NCBI RefSeq assembly: GCF_029439465.1
Contig: NZ_JAROAV010000001.1
Location: 1-64,000, forward strand
Direction of reading: 5' to 3'
Length of the DNA: 64,000 nt
Origin: Luteipulveratus flavus
Lineage (GTDB): Bacteria; Actinomycetota; Actinomycetes; Actinomycetales; Dermatophilaceae
Below, piece by piece: positions 1 through 8,983 of this stretch (its first letter is position 1; the number at the start of each line of letters is the position of its first letter). Made by a program: the position numbers and the translations under genes. The notes below the pieces were generated by a model. The model had not been told where the DNA came from. It searched no databases and saw only the letters and a list, made by a program, of their open reading frames with translations.

Positions 1-18
1 TCTCCCCGGGCGGCACCG

Positions 19-63
19 GGTTTCGACTCGGGCTCCGCTTCGCTCCGCCCGGCTCAACCAGCG
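19..63. repeat. Dispersed repeat copy A (GGTTTCGACTCGG...GGCTCAACCAGCG)
   Basis: A 45-nt element runs from GGTTTCGACTCGG through a CTCCGCTTCGCTCCG core to GGCTCAACCAGCG. The same sequence with few changes recurs at 23444-23490, more than 23 kb away, and a diverged inverted copy lies at 23359-23406. The internal CTCCGCTTCGCTCCG segment is itself nearly repetitive. It is intergenic and at the window edge, so neighbouring copies may lie outside. Such non-coding elements are common in actinobacterial genomes; its function is unknown. Confidence 0.75.
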
Positions 64-89
64 GGAGGGGACCCGCCCGGCGAAATGTG

Positions 90-121
90 ACTGCCCGGTA
101 CGCCATGGCGTACCGGGCAGT
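90..121 (-). terminator. Perfect 32-bp palindrome after the phosphoesterase gene
   Basis: Two 16-nt arms (ACTGCCCGGTACGCCA and its exact complement) meet without a loop, 17 nt past the stop of the leftward phosphoesterase gene. Position and strength fit an intrinsic terminator of the U-tract-less kind often seen in high-GC Gram-positives. Its centre GCCATGGC is the same as that of the palindrome at 6168-6207. Confidence 0.65.
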
Positions 122-137
122 CGACGTTCGCCGGGGG

Positions 138-2909
138 CTACTCGGTGTCGGTGCTGGGGATGTAGGCGCCGGGGACCTGGGTGGGGGCGTAGACCTTGGC
201 GTCACCCGGGTACGGCGTCGTCCAGCCGTGCGTCCGGTACCAGGTGTAGCGGTTCATCTGCTCGGGGTTGGCGTAGTCGGGGACCGCAGTGTTCCCCGTG
301 AAACGTTGCCGGGTGCTCCACGCCTGCCACTGGGCCGCGACGCCCTTGGCAGCGGCCGGTACCTCCGGCGCTGCCGCACTCGGCGTACCCGTCGTGTCCG
401 CGCCGCAGGCCGGCGGCGGTGTCACGCCCTCGGTCAGCGGCACCTGGTGGGGCACCGCGGTGAACGGCCGGAAGTCGGGCCGCGTCGTGAACGCGCCCTC
501 CATCGGCGCGGCCGCCGCGAGCTTCTGGTTCAGCGGCTGCGCGCCCAGGATCTGCTGGATGGTGCGGCCCACCGTGAGCTGCGAGTAGTAGGTGTGGTCG
601 ACCGTGCCGTGCTTGGCCCACGGGCTGATGATCTGGACGGGGGCGCGGTGGCCGTCGACGTGGTCGGTGCCGTTCTGGCTGTCGTCCTCGACGACGAAGA
701 TCACCGAGTCCTTCCAGTACCGGCTGTGCGAGATCGTGTCGACGATCGTGCCGACCGCGACGTCACCGTCGGCGACCTGCGCGCGTGGGTCCGGCGTACC
801 ACCGGTGTGATCGCTGGACAGCCAGAACATGTTGAGGTTCGCCGGGCCGTTCTTGGCGAAGTCCTGCTTCCAGATCTCGGCCCGGTAGGTGTCCGGAATG
901 TCGGTGTCGAACTTCGGGTAGTCGTGGTTGGAGATCGCGTTCAGCGACGGGATCGGCGACTGGGTGTCCTGCTTGATCGACGGATCGGTCAGCTGGGCCG
1001 GGTCACCGCCCTGCGAGACCGACTTCGCCGCGCAGTAGTACTTCTGCCAGGTCGCGCCCGCGGGCTTGGTCTCGAACTGCATGAACTCACCGAAGTTGCG
1101 CGCGGTCTTGTGCGCCGCCTGTACCGACGTCCACAGGAAGCCCGAGCGCTGGTGGCCGAGCACGTCGTCCTCGGTGTCGTAGCTGCGGGTGTACTCGCCC
1201 GCGCTGGACTCGGTGTACTCCGGGTTGTCGCCCTGCATCAGCCAGTTGTGGCCCTCGGCGGAGTTGGTGCCGATGTCGTACAGGTTGTCGTAGAGACCGA
1301 ACTGCTTGGCGAGGGCGTGCTGGTTCGGGGTGACCGTCGCGCCGAACTGCGCGAGCGAGGCGTCGCCGTTGCCGCGCGCGTCGTCCCCGTACACCTGGTC
1401 GTACGTACGGTTCTCCTTGACCAGCAGGAACACGTGCTTGATCGTCGAGGGGTCGCCGACGCGCCGCGGCACCGGGACCGGCCGGGCGCCGTGCCCGCGG
1501 GCCTGCTCGACGTCGTGCTTGTTCCAGCCGTTCTGGGCGAAGACGGTCCGGGTCGACCTCCGGATGTCCTTGTCGCTCGGCAGCGCGAACCGGGTGAAGG
1601 AGCCGGTCGTGCTGTGCGTGCCGTGACCGGTCGCCGGCGTCGTGCCCGGACCGGCGTTGATCGTGACGTCCGGGCCGCGTGCGTCGATGCCGCGGGTGTT
1701 GGTGACGACGACCTTGCCGCCGGTCGTCGCGACCGTGGCCGGGTAGTAGTCGGTCGGCAGCAGACCGATCGCGCTGACCGGCTCCTGCGGGCGCCCCGCG
1801 TACCGGAAGACGGCGACGGCGTTCGCGCGGCCGAGGGTGACGAGCAGGTGGCCGTCGGCGGTGAGCGCGAGCCCGTTCGGCGCGTACCCGACCCTGGACG
1901 ACGGCCCCGGCTGGGTGGTGATCGTCTGGACGACGCGGTCCTTGGCGGTGTCGACGACCGAGACGGTGTCGCTGTTGGTGTTGGCGACGAACAGCGCGTT
2001 TCCCTTGGCCAGCAGAGCGGTCGGGTGCAGACCCACGTCGATCGACCGTACGGCGGCGCTCGGGTTGGCGGTGTCGATCACGCTCAGCGTGCCGGTGGTG
2101 GACGTGCCGAGCACCGGGTTCGCGGGCACCTGGGTGCCGTAGGAGTTGATGGTGGTCTCACCGGGCTTCGCCGGGCGACCGCCCTCGTTGCTCACGTACA
2201 GCCGGCCGCCGACGACCGCGATCTGGCGCGGCGCGGTGCCGACGGACCACGTCTGCTTCACGGTGCCGGTCGCTGCATCGAGCGCGACGACTTTGTTCTG
2301 ACCGTTGACCGCGACGTAGAGCGTGCCGCCGTCGGCGGAGAACACCGAGCCCGCCGGCAGGGCCGAGGTGCTGCCCGCCTTCACGAGCGGGACGGGGGTC
2401 GCCGCGCCGAGGGTGCCGTCGCCGTTGACCACGAACCGGGTGAACCCGTCCTTCTGCGGCAGCCAGAGCGTCTTGCCGTCGGGGGAGTACGTCGGCGCCT
2501 CCTGGCCGACGCTGACGTCGCTCAGCTTCTGGTCGACGCCGGCGGCCTTGCCGACCCGCCACACGACCTTGTACGTCGACAGGTCCACGATCTGCAGCGC
2601 GACGTTGCGGTCGGTGCTGGTCGCGGCGAGGAAGCGGCCGTCGGGGCTGAGGCCGGAGCGCATGTACTTGCCCTCCGTGGTCAGCAGGCGCTCGCCGAGG
2701 GGCTTGACGACCTGGTCGCCGGACACCTGGATGCCGTCGGCGTACTCGGTGCCGACCTGCTGGTTGCCGAAGACGTCGGTGGACGCGTACGCGAGGCCAC
2801 CACCGGCGAGGGTGAGGACGGCGGTCGTGGCGCCGAGGACGCGCAGCCGGCGCGGAGTGGCGAGGCGGCGAGCCTCCCCGCCGTTACGCCGTTGTCGAGT
2901 GACGTGCAT
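138..2909 (-). CDS. Membrane-anchored beta-propeller / phosphoesterase fusion protein (923 aa)
   Basis: This is a bifunctional YncE-like propeller plus alkaline-phosphatase-superfamily (phosphoesterase, PF04185-type) protein. Residues 22-42 form a hydrophobic signal or anchor after an Arg-rich start. Residues about 60-430 hold repeated YVTN-like strands (SPDGRFLAATS, GTLSVIDTANP, DTVSVVDTAKDRVVQTI). The C-terminal phosphoesterase part starts near residue 490 with FLLVKENRTYDQVYGD and includes FVVEDDSQNGTDHVDGHR. ATG at 2909 has GAAAGGA 5 nt upstream; the ATG two codons earlier overlaps the permease stop but sits on the SD, so 2909 is preferred. It is the last gene of an ABC transporter operon, so export or surface phosphodiester chemistry may be linked. 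The substrate is unknown. The domain call is firm, the role inferred. Confidence 0.93.
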   Translation of the reverse strand: MHVTRQRRNGGEARRLATPRRLRVLGATTAVLTLAGGGLAYASTDVFGNQQVGTEYADGIQVSGDQVVKPLGERLLTTEGKYMRSGLSPDGRFLAATSTDRNVALQIVDLSTYKVVWRVGKAAGVDQKLSDVSVGQEAPTYSPDGKTLWLPQKDGFTRFVVNGDGTLGAATPVPLVKAGSTSALPAGSVFSADGGTLYVAVNGQNKVVALDAATGTVKQTWSVGTAPRQIAVVGGRLYVSNEGGRPAKPGETTINSYGTQVPANPVLGTSTTGTLSVIDTANPSAAVRSIDVGLHPTALLAKGNALFVANTNSDTVSVVDTAKDRVVQTITTQPGPSSRVGYAPNGLALTADGHLLVTLGRANAVAVFRYAGRPQEPVSAIGLLPTDYYPATVATTGGKVVVTNTRGIDARGPDVTINAGPGTTPATGHGTHSTTGSFTRFALPSDKDIRRSTRTVFAQNGWNKHDVEQARGHGARPVPVPRRVGDPSTIKHVFLLVKENRTYDQVYGDDARGNGDASLAQFGATVTPNQHALAKQFGLYDNLYDIGTNSAEGHNWLMQGDNPEYTESSAGEYTRSYDTEDDVLGHQRSGFLWTSVQAAHKTARNFGEFMQFETKPAGATWQKYYCAAKSVSQGGDPAQLTDPSIKQDTQSPIPSLNAISNHDYPKFDTDIPDTYRAEIWKQDFAKNGPANLNMFWLSSDHTGGTPDPRAQVADGDVAVGTIVDTISHSRYWKDSVIFVVEDDSQNGTDHVDGHRAPVQIISPWAKHGTVDHTYYSQLTVGRTIQQILGAQPLNQKLAAAAPMEGAFTTRPDFRPFTAVPHQVPLTEGVTPPPACGADTTGTPSAAAPEVPAAAKGVAAQWQAWSTRQRFTGNTAVPDYANPEQMNRYTWYRTHGWTTPYPGDAKVYAPTQVPGAYIPSTDTE

Positions 2910-2911
2910 GG

Positions 2912-4279
2912 TCATCCTTTCGAGGGGGCGGACGACAGGTCGACGAGGCCGTCGACCTGCCACAGCGGGTTCGGTGCGTCGCCGGTCGGGGTGCGCACCT
3001 GGAAGTAGCCGTTGACCTCCTTGGGCCCGTCGCCGTCCGCGACGAACCGGCCGTCGGAGGCCACGTCGAGCTGGTAGATCGCCGAGCCGACGGCGACCGC
3101 GCCGGGGATGCGCCAGGAGACGACGCAGCGCCAGTCGTTGCCGGGGCCGTGGTCCTCCACGAGCGAGCCGCCCTTGTCGCAGGACGCGGTGGTCCGCAGC
3201 TGCGCCTCGGTCACGTCCGGGCGGTGCAGCTCGCGAGCCTGCAGGCGGTACAGGTGCGCGTACGCCGTGGCCAGCGTCCGCTCGACCTTCGCCTTCTCGA
3301 TGCCCGAGCCCTGCGCGGGGGTCGCCAGCGCGACCGCCCCGACGCTGACGGCGGTGACCGCCGCCAGGGGCAGGGCCCCGAGGAGCAGAGCGCGTCGCCC
3401 GGAGCCGTCGTACGTCAGGTCGGTGAAGTCGCGCCGGACGAAGAGCAGGTACGCGAGCACGGTGGCGACCGCCGCCCAGACGAGGCTGACGACGAGCCCG
3501 ATCACGAGCGGACCGGTCTGCGTGGGCGAGGTCAGCAGGCCGCGCCACGCGAGGAACGCCTGGCTCGGCAGGGCGAGCCGGACGGGCGCGGGCAGCGGCA
3601 GCAGTTGGACGAGCTGGAGCAGCAGGGCGAGCAGCGCCGGGACCAGCAGCCCCATCGGCGAGCGGCCGAGGGCGACCGAGCCGAGCAGCCCGACCGCCGC
3701 GTACGCAAGGGTGGCGACGACGACGTACGCCCACGCCAGCAGGACCAGCCGGGCAGTGTGCCCGGGGGAGAGGGATGCGCCGTCGAGGCCCACGAGCGGG
3801 TGGTTGCCGACGGCGAGCAGGCCGCCGACGACGCTCGACGCGGCCAGGCCGAGGACCATCAGCGCGATGACGGTCGTGCTGGCCAGCGCCTTGCCCGCGA
3901 AGATCCGGCGCGGCGACCGCACCGCGACCACCAGGTGCCGCCAGGTGCCGAGCCGGTCCTCGGCGGCGAAGACGTCGCCGGCGACGAGCGCGGTGAGCAG
4001 CGGCAGGGCCCAGGTGCAGCAGAAGCTCAGCACGACCAGCGAGCCGGCCCAGCCGGTGGCGAGCATCCAGCGGCCGAACACCGTGTCGGTCGGCAGCGTG
4101 CTCTGCTGACCGGCCGCCGCGATGAACACGCCCGGGGCGAGCCAGCAGGCGAGGAGGACGATCCGGGCGCGCCACTGGCTGAGCAGCTTGACCAGCTCGA
4201 ACCGGTACGCCGACGGCAGACCGGCCGGTCGCGCGTCGGGTCGCCGGTCGGTCGTCGTCGGGGCGGTGGTGGCGGTCAT
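2912..4279 (-). CDS. ABC-2 type transporter permease with extracytoplasmic C-terminal domain (455 aa)
   Basis: Several hydrophobic segments are seen between residues about 38 and 330 (for example IVLLACWLAPGVFIAAA, VVLSFCCTWALPLLTALVAG, LLVPALLALLLQLVQLLPL), followed by a soluble tail of about 130 residues. The cytoplasm-facing stretch GDVFAAEDRLGTWRHLVVA, with its E-x(2)-G-T-W core, resembles the ABC-2 permease coupling region. The tail carries two Cys (TASCDKGG, DWRCVVSW) and is probably outside the cell. The start overlaps the stop of the ATPase gene by 4 nt (ATGA), and the phosphoesterase gene follows immediately, so the three are translationally coupled. The substrate is not evident. The tail could contact the propeller-phosphoesterase; that is inference only. 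Confidence 0.9.
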   Translation of the reverse strand: MTATTAPTTTDRRPDARPAGLPSAYRFELVKLLSQWRARIVLLACWLAPGVFIAAAGQQSTLPTDTVFGRWMLATGWAGSLVVLSFCCTWALPLLTALVAGDVFAAEDRLGTWRHLVVAVRSPRRIFAGKALASTTVIALMVLGLAASSVVGGLLAVGNHPLVGLDGASLSPGHTARLVLLAWAYVVVATLAYAAVGLLGSVALGRSPMGLLVPALLALLLQLVQLLPLPAPVRLALPSQAFLAWRGLLTSPTQTGPLVIGLVVSLVWAAVATVLAYLLFVRRDFTDLTYDGSGRRALLLGALPLAAVTAVSVGAVALATPAQGSGIEKAKVERTLATAYAHLYRLQARELHRPDVTEAQLRTTASCDKGGSLVEDHGPGNDWRCVVSWRIPGAVAVGSAIYQLDVASDGRFVADGDGPKEVNGYFQVRTPTGDAPNPLWQVDGLVDLSSAPSKG

Positions 4280-5244
4280 CGGGCCTCCTTCTCGGTGGGC
4301 GAGGGGTCGTCGGCGCCGGTGAGCGCGAGGAAGGCCGCCTCGAGCGGCGGCACGACCGGTCCGAGCTCGCGGACGGCGACGTCGGCGCGGACCAGCCGCG
4401 CCACCAGCTCGTCCAGTACCGGGACGGGCGCGCGGACGATCAGGGCGTCGTCCTGCCGGGCGCGCAGCGGGTCGTCGTCGGCGAGCACCTCGAGTCCCGG
4501 TGTCCCCGAGGCGATTCGAACGGCCGCGTCGGCGTCGGAGGTGACGAGCCGGTAGTCGAGCTCACCGCTCTCGGCCGCGAGCTTGGCGACCGGGCCGGTG
4601 AAGACCACCCGGCCGGTCGCGAGGATGGTGACCTCCGAGCACAGCGCGGCGAGGTCGTCCATGCGGTGGCTGGAGATCACCACGGCGGTGCCGTCGGCGG
4701 CGAGCCGGCTCAGCACCCGGTGCACGTGCCGCTTGCTCGCGGGGTCGAGGCCGTTGGACGGCTCGTCGAGCACCAGCAGCCGCGGCTGCGTCAGCAGCGC
4801 CGCGGCCAGGCCGAGCCGCTGGCGCATCCCGAGGGAGAACCCGCGCAGCCGGTCGTCGGCGACATCGGTGAGCCCGACCTGCTCCAGCGCGTCGTCGACC
4901 ACGTTCGTCCGGGAGCCGCCGTACCCGCGCAGCGCCGCGAGGGCGGCGAGGTTCTGGCGGGCGGTGAGGGAGGGGTAGAGGCCCGGGCCGTCGACGAACC
5001 CGGCGACGCCGTCCGGGACGCCGAATACCCGGCTGACCGGCGCACCGAGGATCTCCAGCGTGCCGCCGTCGGCCACGGACAGCCCGAGCAGCAGTCCGAG
5101 CAGCGTGGTCTTGCCCGCGCCGTTCGGGCCCACCAGCCCGTGCACCTGACCGGCCGGGATGTCGAGGTCGACGCCGTCCAGCGCCACCACGTCGCCGAAG
5201 GACTTGGTGATGCCGCGAGCCCGGGCAGCGGGTGTCGTCTCCAT
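4276..5244 (-). CDS. ABC transporter ATP-binding protein (322 aa)
   Basis: A single nucleotide-binding domain with GPNGAGKTT (Walker A, near residue 40), FSLGMRQRLGLA (signature LGMRQ-type, about residue 138) and LLVLDEPSNGLDP (Walker B), plus a switch His in VISSHRMDDL. The last ~90 residues form the accessory domain typical of ABC-2/drug-type ATPases (CcmA/NatA-like). SD GAGGAG lies 6 nt before ATG 5244. It is the first gene of the operon with the permease and the propeller-phosphoesterase. It powers transport of an unknown substrate. Confidence 0.95.
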   Translation of the reverse strand: METTPAARARGITKSFGDVVALDGVDLDIPAGQVHGLVGPNGAGKTTLLGLLLGLSVADGGTLEILGAPVSRVFGVPDGVAGFVDGPGLYPSLTARQNLAALAALRGYGGSRTNVVDDALEQVGLTDVADDRLRGFSLGMRQRLGLAAALLTQPRLLVLDEPSNGLDPASKRHVHRVLSRLAADGTAVVISSHRMDDLAALCSEVTILATGRVVFTGPVAKLAAESGELDYRLVTSDADAAVRIASGTPGLEVLADDDPLRARQDDALIVRAPVPVLDELVARLVRADVAVRELGPVVPPLEAAFLALTGADDPSPTEKEAR

Positions 5245-5472
5245 GGCGGGCTCCTCTGTCTGACGGATACAAAGGGAACCTAGGGATCAGGGGCGATCAG
5301 GGCGCGGCGTCCGTACGAACTTCCGGCAAACAGTGGTGGACCGCGCGAACGAGGGTGCGGCGCATCTCGTTGTTGACCAGCCCCTCCGAATGAATCAGTC
5401 TCGAAGGGTCCACCTGGTGGTGCGATCGGTTCGTCCCGAACAACGCTGGACACGTCTCACAGGAGGTTCACC

Positions 5473-6126
5473 ATGGCTGTCGCCGTCATCGGTCCAGGCA
5501 ACATCGGTTCTCGCGTCGCCCGCCGCCTCGCCGAGGGCGGGGCCGACGTCGTCCTCGCGTCCAGCAGTCTCGACAACGCCCAGCAGAAGGCGGACGCGAT
5601 CGGCGGAGACGTGCGGGCCGCCGAGGTCGGCGATGCCATCAACGACGCGGACGTCGTCGTCTTCTCGACCTGGTTCGACACGACCAAGTAGCTGCTCGCG
5701 GACAACGCCTCAGCACTCGCCGGGAAGGTCGTCGTCGACACCTCGAACAACATCGCCCCCGACGGCGACGGCTTCAAGAACCTGAACCCCGAGGGCGTCT
5801 CCGCCGGTCAGCAGCTCGCCCAGCAGGTCCCGTCCGGTGCGCGGTTCGTCAAGGCGTTCGGCGCGCTGGGAGCGGACAGCCTCGACACCACCCAGACCAG
5901 CGACGGCGACAAGGTCGTGATGTTCTACGCCGCGGACGACGACGCAGCCGCGTCCGCGGTCGCGGACCTGACCGCCCAGGGCGGCTGGGAGCCGGTCCGC
6001 GTCGGCGGCGTCGACGACACCTCGCGGATCGAGGTGTTCGGCGACCTGCACCAGTTCGGCGGCCTGGAAGGCAAGGTGCTGTCCAAGCGCGAGGCCGAGG
6101 AGAAGGTGCGTACGCGCCCGGCGTAG
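5473..6126 (+). pseudogene. NADPH-dependent F420 reductase-like oxidoreductase with in-frame TAG stop
   Basis: The reading frame is continuous from ATG 5473 (SD AGGAGG, 5 nt spacing) to TAG 6126 except for one TAG at 5689-5691 (codon 73). Before it lies a Rossmann start VAVIGPGNIGSRVARRLAEGG and DADVVVFSTWFDTTK; after it, in the same frame, LLADNASALAGKVVVDTSNN and FVKAFGALGADSL, as expected for the NADP-binding F420 reductase (NAD_binding_10/FNO-like) family. Without the stop the product would be 217 aa, a normal length. A single substitution (for example GAG to TAG) explains it. It is a recent pseudogene, a readthrough gene or a sequencing error. Confidence 0.85.
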
Positions 6127-6167
6127 CCCGCGGCGGACGGCCGCACCGGTCGCCGTGGCGGGTTTCC

Positions 6168-6207
6168 GGTGGTCAGGGGGTGAGCCATGGCTCACCCCTT
6201 GACCACC
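6168..6207. terminator. Bidirectional 40-bp palindrome between convergent genes
   Basis: Arms of 20 nt (GGTGGTCAGGGGGTGAGCCA and its complement with one G:T pair) abut with no loop. It sits 41 nt after the interrupted F420-reductase-like gene and 12 nt from the end of the leftward thiolase gene, the expected place for a shared terminator. There is no U-tract. The centre GCCATGGC matches the palindrome at 90-121. Confidence 0.7.
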
Positions 6208-6219
6208 GATCCAGCGGCC

Positions 6220-7419
6220 TCAGGCGGTCGCGTCGACGTTCTCCAGGACGACGGCGAGGCCCTGACCGACCCCGATGCAGATCGCCGCGACACCCCACCG
6301 CTCACCGGTCTCGCGCAGCACCTTCGCGAGGGTGCCGAGGACGCGGCCGCCGGACGCGCCGAGCGGGTGGCCGATCGCGATCGCACCGCCCCGCTGGTTG
6401 ACCAGCTCGGCGTCACGCAGGCCGAGCGGGAGCCAGGCGTCGACGCACGCGAGCGACTGCACCGCGAACGCCTCGTTCAGCTCGACCACGCCGACCTGGT
6501 CCCAACCGATCCCCGCCTGCTTCAGCGCGCGGTTGGCCGCCTCGACCGGCGCGTACCCGAACTCCTGCGGCTCCAGGGCCATCACCCCACGTCCGGCGAT
6601 GCGGGCGATCGGGTCCGCGCCGATCAGATCGGCAGCGCGCTCACTACCCAGCAGGACCGCGGACGCGCCGTCGTTCAACGGGCTCGCGTTCCCCGCAGTG
6701 ATCGTCCCGTCGGGGCGGAACACCGGCTTCAGCCCGGCCAGCACCTCCGGCGTCGAACCGGGCCGGATGCTCTCATCCCGGACCACATCCACCCCGTCGA
6801 TGGGGGTGACCAGGTCGTCGTAGAACCCGGCCTCCCACGCCTCATGCGCCAGGCGGTGGGAGCGGGCCGCGAAACCGTCCTGCCGCTCCCGGCTGATGCC
6901 GAACCGCTCCTGCAGCTGCTCGTTCGCCTCGCCCAGGCTGACCGTCCACTCCTTCGGCATCGCCGGGTTGACCAGCCGCCACCCCAACGTCGTCGACACC
7001 GCCGTCACATCACCGGCCGGGAAACCCTTGGCCGGCTTGGGCAGCACCCACGGCGCCCGGGTCATCGACTCCACCCCACCGGTCAGCACGACGTCCGCGT
7101 CGCCGGTCTCGATCGCCCGGGAGGCGATCATCGCCGCATCCAAGGACGACCCGCACAACCGGTTCACCGTCGCGCCGGGAACCGAGACCGGCAGCCCCGC
7201 CAGCAGCGCGGCCATCCGGCCCACGTTGCGGTTCTCCTCACCCGCCCCGTTCGCGTTGCCCCACACCACATCGCCGATCGCGCCCGGGTCCAGACCCGGC
7301 ACCCGCGCCAACGTCGAGGTGATCGCGGCCGCCGCCAGGTCATCGGGGCGCACACCCGCCAACCCACCGTTGAAACGACCGAACGGCGTACGAGAAGCGG
7401 CGTAGATGAAGGAAGGCAC
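6220..7419 (-). CDS. Acetyl-CoA C-acyltransferase (thiolase, 399 aa)
   Basis: Full-length thiolase of the FadA/PcaF/PhaA superfamily. The nucleophilic Cys is in VNRLCGSSLDA (C89), the catalytic His in IAIGHPLGASGGR and the second Cys in CIGVGQG near the C-terminus; NEAFAVQS is also present. It cleaves or forms 3-ketoacyl-CoA. Degradative use (beta-oxidation or aromatic ring-cleavage products) is likely, but the exact substrate cannot be told. GTG start, weak SD. It lies 21 nt behind the epimerase gene on the same strand, so it may be the last gene of the AraC-led run. Confidence 0.95.
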   Translation of the reverse strand: MPSFIYAASRTPFGRFNGGLAGVRPDDLAAAAITSTLARVPGLDPGAIGDVVWGNANGAGEENRNVGRMAALLAGLPVSVPGATVNRLCGSSLDAAMIASRAIETGDADVVLTGGVESMTRAPWVLPKPAKGFPAGDVTAVSTTLGWRLVNPAMPKEWTVSLGEANEQLQERFGISRERQDGFAARSHRLAHEAWEAGFYDDLVTPIDGVDVVRDESIRPGSTPEVLAGLKPVFRPDGTITAGNASPLNDGASAVLLGSERAADLIGADPIARIAGRGVMALEPQEFGYAPVEAANRALKQAGIGWDQVGVVELNEAFAVQSLACVDAWLPLGLRDAELVNQRGGAIAIGHPLGASGGRVLGTLAKVLRETGERWGVAAICIGVGQGLAVVLENVDATA

Positions 7420-7440
7420 GGGCCGAGGTTAGCCGCCGGA

Positions 7441-8358
7441 TCAGCGAGGGTGCTCGGCCCGCCAGGCCACGTAGTCGGCAACCGCCGCGGGCAGGTCGTA
7501 CGCAGGCGCGAAGCCGGTGTCGGCGGTCAGGCGGGTGATGTCCAGGTAGGGGTTGGGGGCGGGTTCGCCCGATGCCGGTCGCAGCTCCACCCGAGCACCG
7601 GGGACGGCCGCCCGGACCGCCTCGACCAGCTGTCGGTTGGTGTAGGACCGGCCGCTGGACACGTTGTAGAGGTCGTGCCCGAGGGCCGGTGCGGTGACCA
7701 GCAGCGCAACCGCTCGTCCGGCGTCCGGGGCGTAGCACAGGTCGCCGCCGGCGTCGGGGTCCAGCGGCGCCGGCTGCTCGCCGCGCAGCACGGCGCTGAT
7801 GTACGGCGGTACCGGGTTGAACGGCGACTCGGGGTCCATCAGCGGCCCCCAGGTGCTGCCGATCCGCAGCACGACCGGCTGGACGCCCGTGTCCTGCAAC
7901 GCGTTCGCGGTGAGCGGCTCGACCGCCTTCTTGAACGCGATGATCGGGTGCGGCGCCGGCGCGGCCGGCAGGGCCAGCTCCTCGTGCCACGGGACCTCGG
8001 GTCGGCCGAGGTAGGAGCCCAGGCTGCTCGCGACGGCGAACCGGTGCACCTCCCACTCGCGGGCCGCGTCCAGCGCGTTGAGCAGGCCGGCGCTGTCGGT
8101 CCGGAAGAACGCGACCGGGTCCTGGCCGGGCACGCTCCCGGCGAGGTGAACGATGTCGCTGATCTCGTGTCGGGAGCCGAGCCGCAGGAACGCGGACCGG
8201 TCGGTGACGTCCAGCGGCTCGACGGCCACCCGTCCGGCGAGGAACGCCGGGACGTCGGTCCGGCCGTGCGACGTGATGACGACGTCCTGACCGAGATCGA
8301 CCAGGGCCCGGGCGGTGTGGGCGCCGATCATCCCCAGCCCGCCGGTGACCAGGATCAC
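7441..8358 (-). CDS. NAD-dependent epimerase/dehydratase family protein (305 aa)
   Basis: Extended-SDR protein. The N-terminal [14 protein letters not shown] has the TGGxGxxG nucleotide motif; [11 protein letters not shown] follows; the Ser of the active site is in VASSLGSY. The usual YxxxK Tyr is replaced: the aligned stretch reads [11 protein letters not shown], so a Tyr is not obvious and catalysis may be altered. The GTG start at 8358 overlaps the stop of the upstream DHFR-like gene by 4 nt (GTGA) with GAGGTGG before it, which fixes the start. The substrate, probably a sugar nucleotide or small carbonyl compound, is unknown. Confidence 0.88.
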   Translation of the reverse strand: MILVTGGLGMIGAHTARALVDLGQDVVITSHGRTDVPAFLAGRVAVEPLDVTDRSAFLRLGSRHEISDIVHLAGSVPGQDPVAFFRTDSAGLLNALDAAREWEVHRFAVASSLGSYLGRPEVPWHEELALPAAPAPHPIIAFKKAVEPLTANALQDTGVQPVVLRIGSTWGPLMDPESPFNPVPPYISAVLRGEQPAPLDPDAGGDLCYAPDAGRAVALLVTAPALGHDLYNVSSGRSYTNRQLVEAVRAAVPGARVELRPASGEPAPNPYLDITRLTADTGFAPAYDLPAAVADYVAWRAEHPR

Positions 8359-8948
8359 CGGACCACCTCGTAGTGCAGGTGGGTCACGCCGGGCGCGGCA
8401 ACGGCCTCGAGCAGCCGGAGTCGTACGTGCTGCGGCAGCGTCTGGAAGAACGGCCGGCCCGCGCCGAGGAGGATCGGCACCTGATGCAGGATCAGCTCGT
8501 CGACCAGCCCGGCTCGCAGCGCCTCGGTCACGACGCCGCCACCCATCAGGGCGACGTCCTTCCCGTCCGCCAGCTCGAGGGCCGTGGCGACCGCATCCTC
8601 GATGCCGGTGCTGACGAAGGTCTGTCGCTCGTGCTCCCGCGGCGGCGGCCGGTGGCTGAGGACGACCAGCGGCGCGGTGGGGTGCGGAGCGCCGCCCTCG
8701 GCCCACCCGGAGTCGTCGTAGGTGTGGCGTCCGGCGAGGCTGGCGCCGACCCGGCCCGCGGCGCGGTCGAAGACGCGGGCGCTCGCCTCGCTGAGCCTGA
8801 ACCCCTCGAACACCCGGCTCGGTGTGTCGCCGTTGCCGTACCAGTCGAACAGCATGTCGCCGTCGCCGAGACCGTGCCCGGTACGGGGGTTCCGGCCGGT
8901 GATGTAGCCGTCGACCGAGACCGACAGCGCGCTGATGACCGTGCCCAT
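8355..8948 (-). CDS. Dihydrofolate reductase / RibD C-terminal family protein (197 aa)
   Basis: [18 protein letters not shown] opens with the SxDG motif of the RibD_C/DHFR-like fold. Later come [23 protein letters not shown] and [21 protein letters not shown], the usual NADPH-binding GGG segment. Members of this family are usually annotated as reductases of unknown substrate rather than true folate enzymes. SD GAGAGGG precedes ATG 8948. It is translationally coupled to the epimerase gene and follows the AraC regulator gene by 35 nt. A second family member is at 50080-50661. Confidence 0.92.
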   Translation of the reverse strand: MGTVISALSVSVDGYITGRNPRTGHGLGDGDMLFDWYGNGDTPSRVFEGFRLSEASARVFDRAAGRVGASLAGRHTYDDSGWAEGGAPHPTAPLVVLSHRPPPREHERQTFVSTGIEDAVATALELADGKDVALMGGGVVTEALRAGLVDELILHQVPILLGAGRPFFQTLPQHVRLRLLEAVAAPGVTHLHYEVVR

Positions 8949-8983
8949 GGATGCCCTCTCGTCGACCGGGTACGGCCTCGACG

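Noticed and set aside
87-3008. 973-codon plus-strand ORF
   Set aside because: It is the antisense shadow of the phosphoesterase and permease genes; its sequence is Arg/Val-rich and low in complexity, as expected from GC-rich codon bias.
5373-5401. Promoter with TTGACC upstream of the interrupted F420-reductase-like gene
   Set aside because: TTGACC at 5373-5378 is good, but no acceptable -10 hexamer lies at 16-18 nt spacing.
6187-8373. 728-codon plus-strand ORF
   Set aside because: Antisense to the thiolase and epimerase genes, with Arg/His/Gln-rich shadow composition and no domain.
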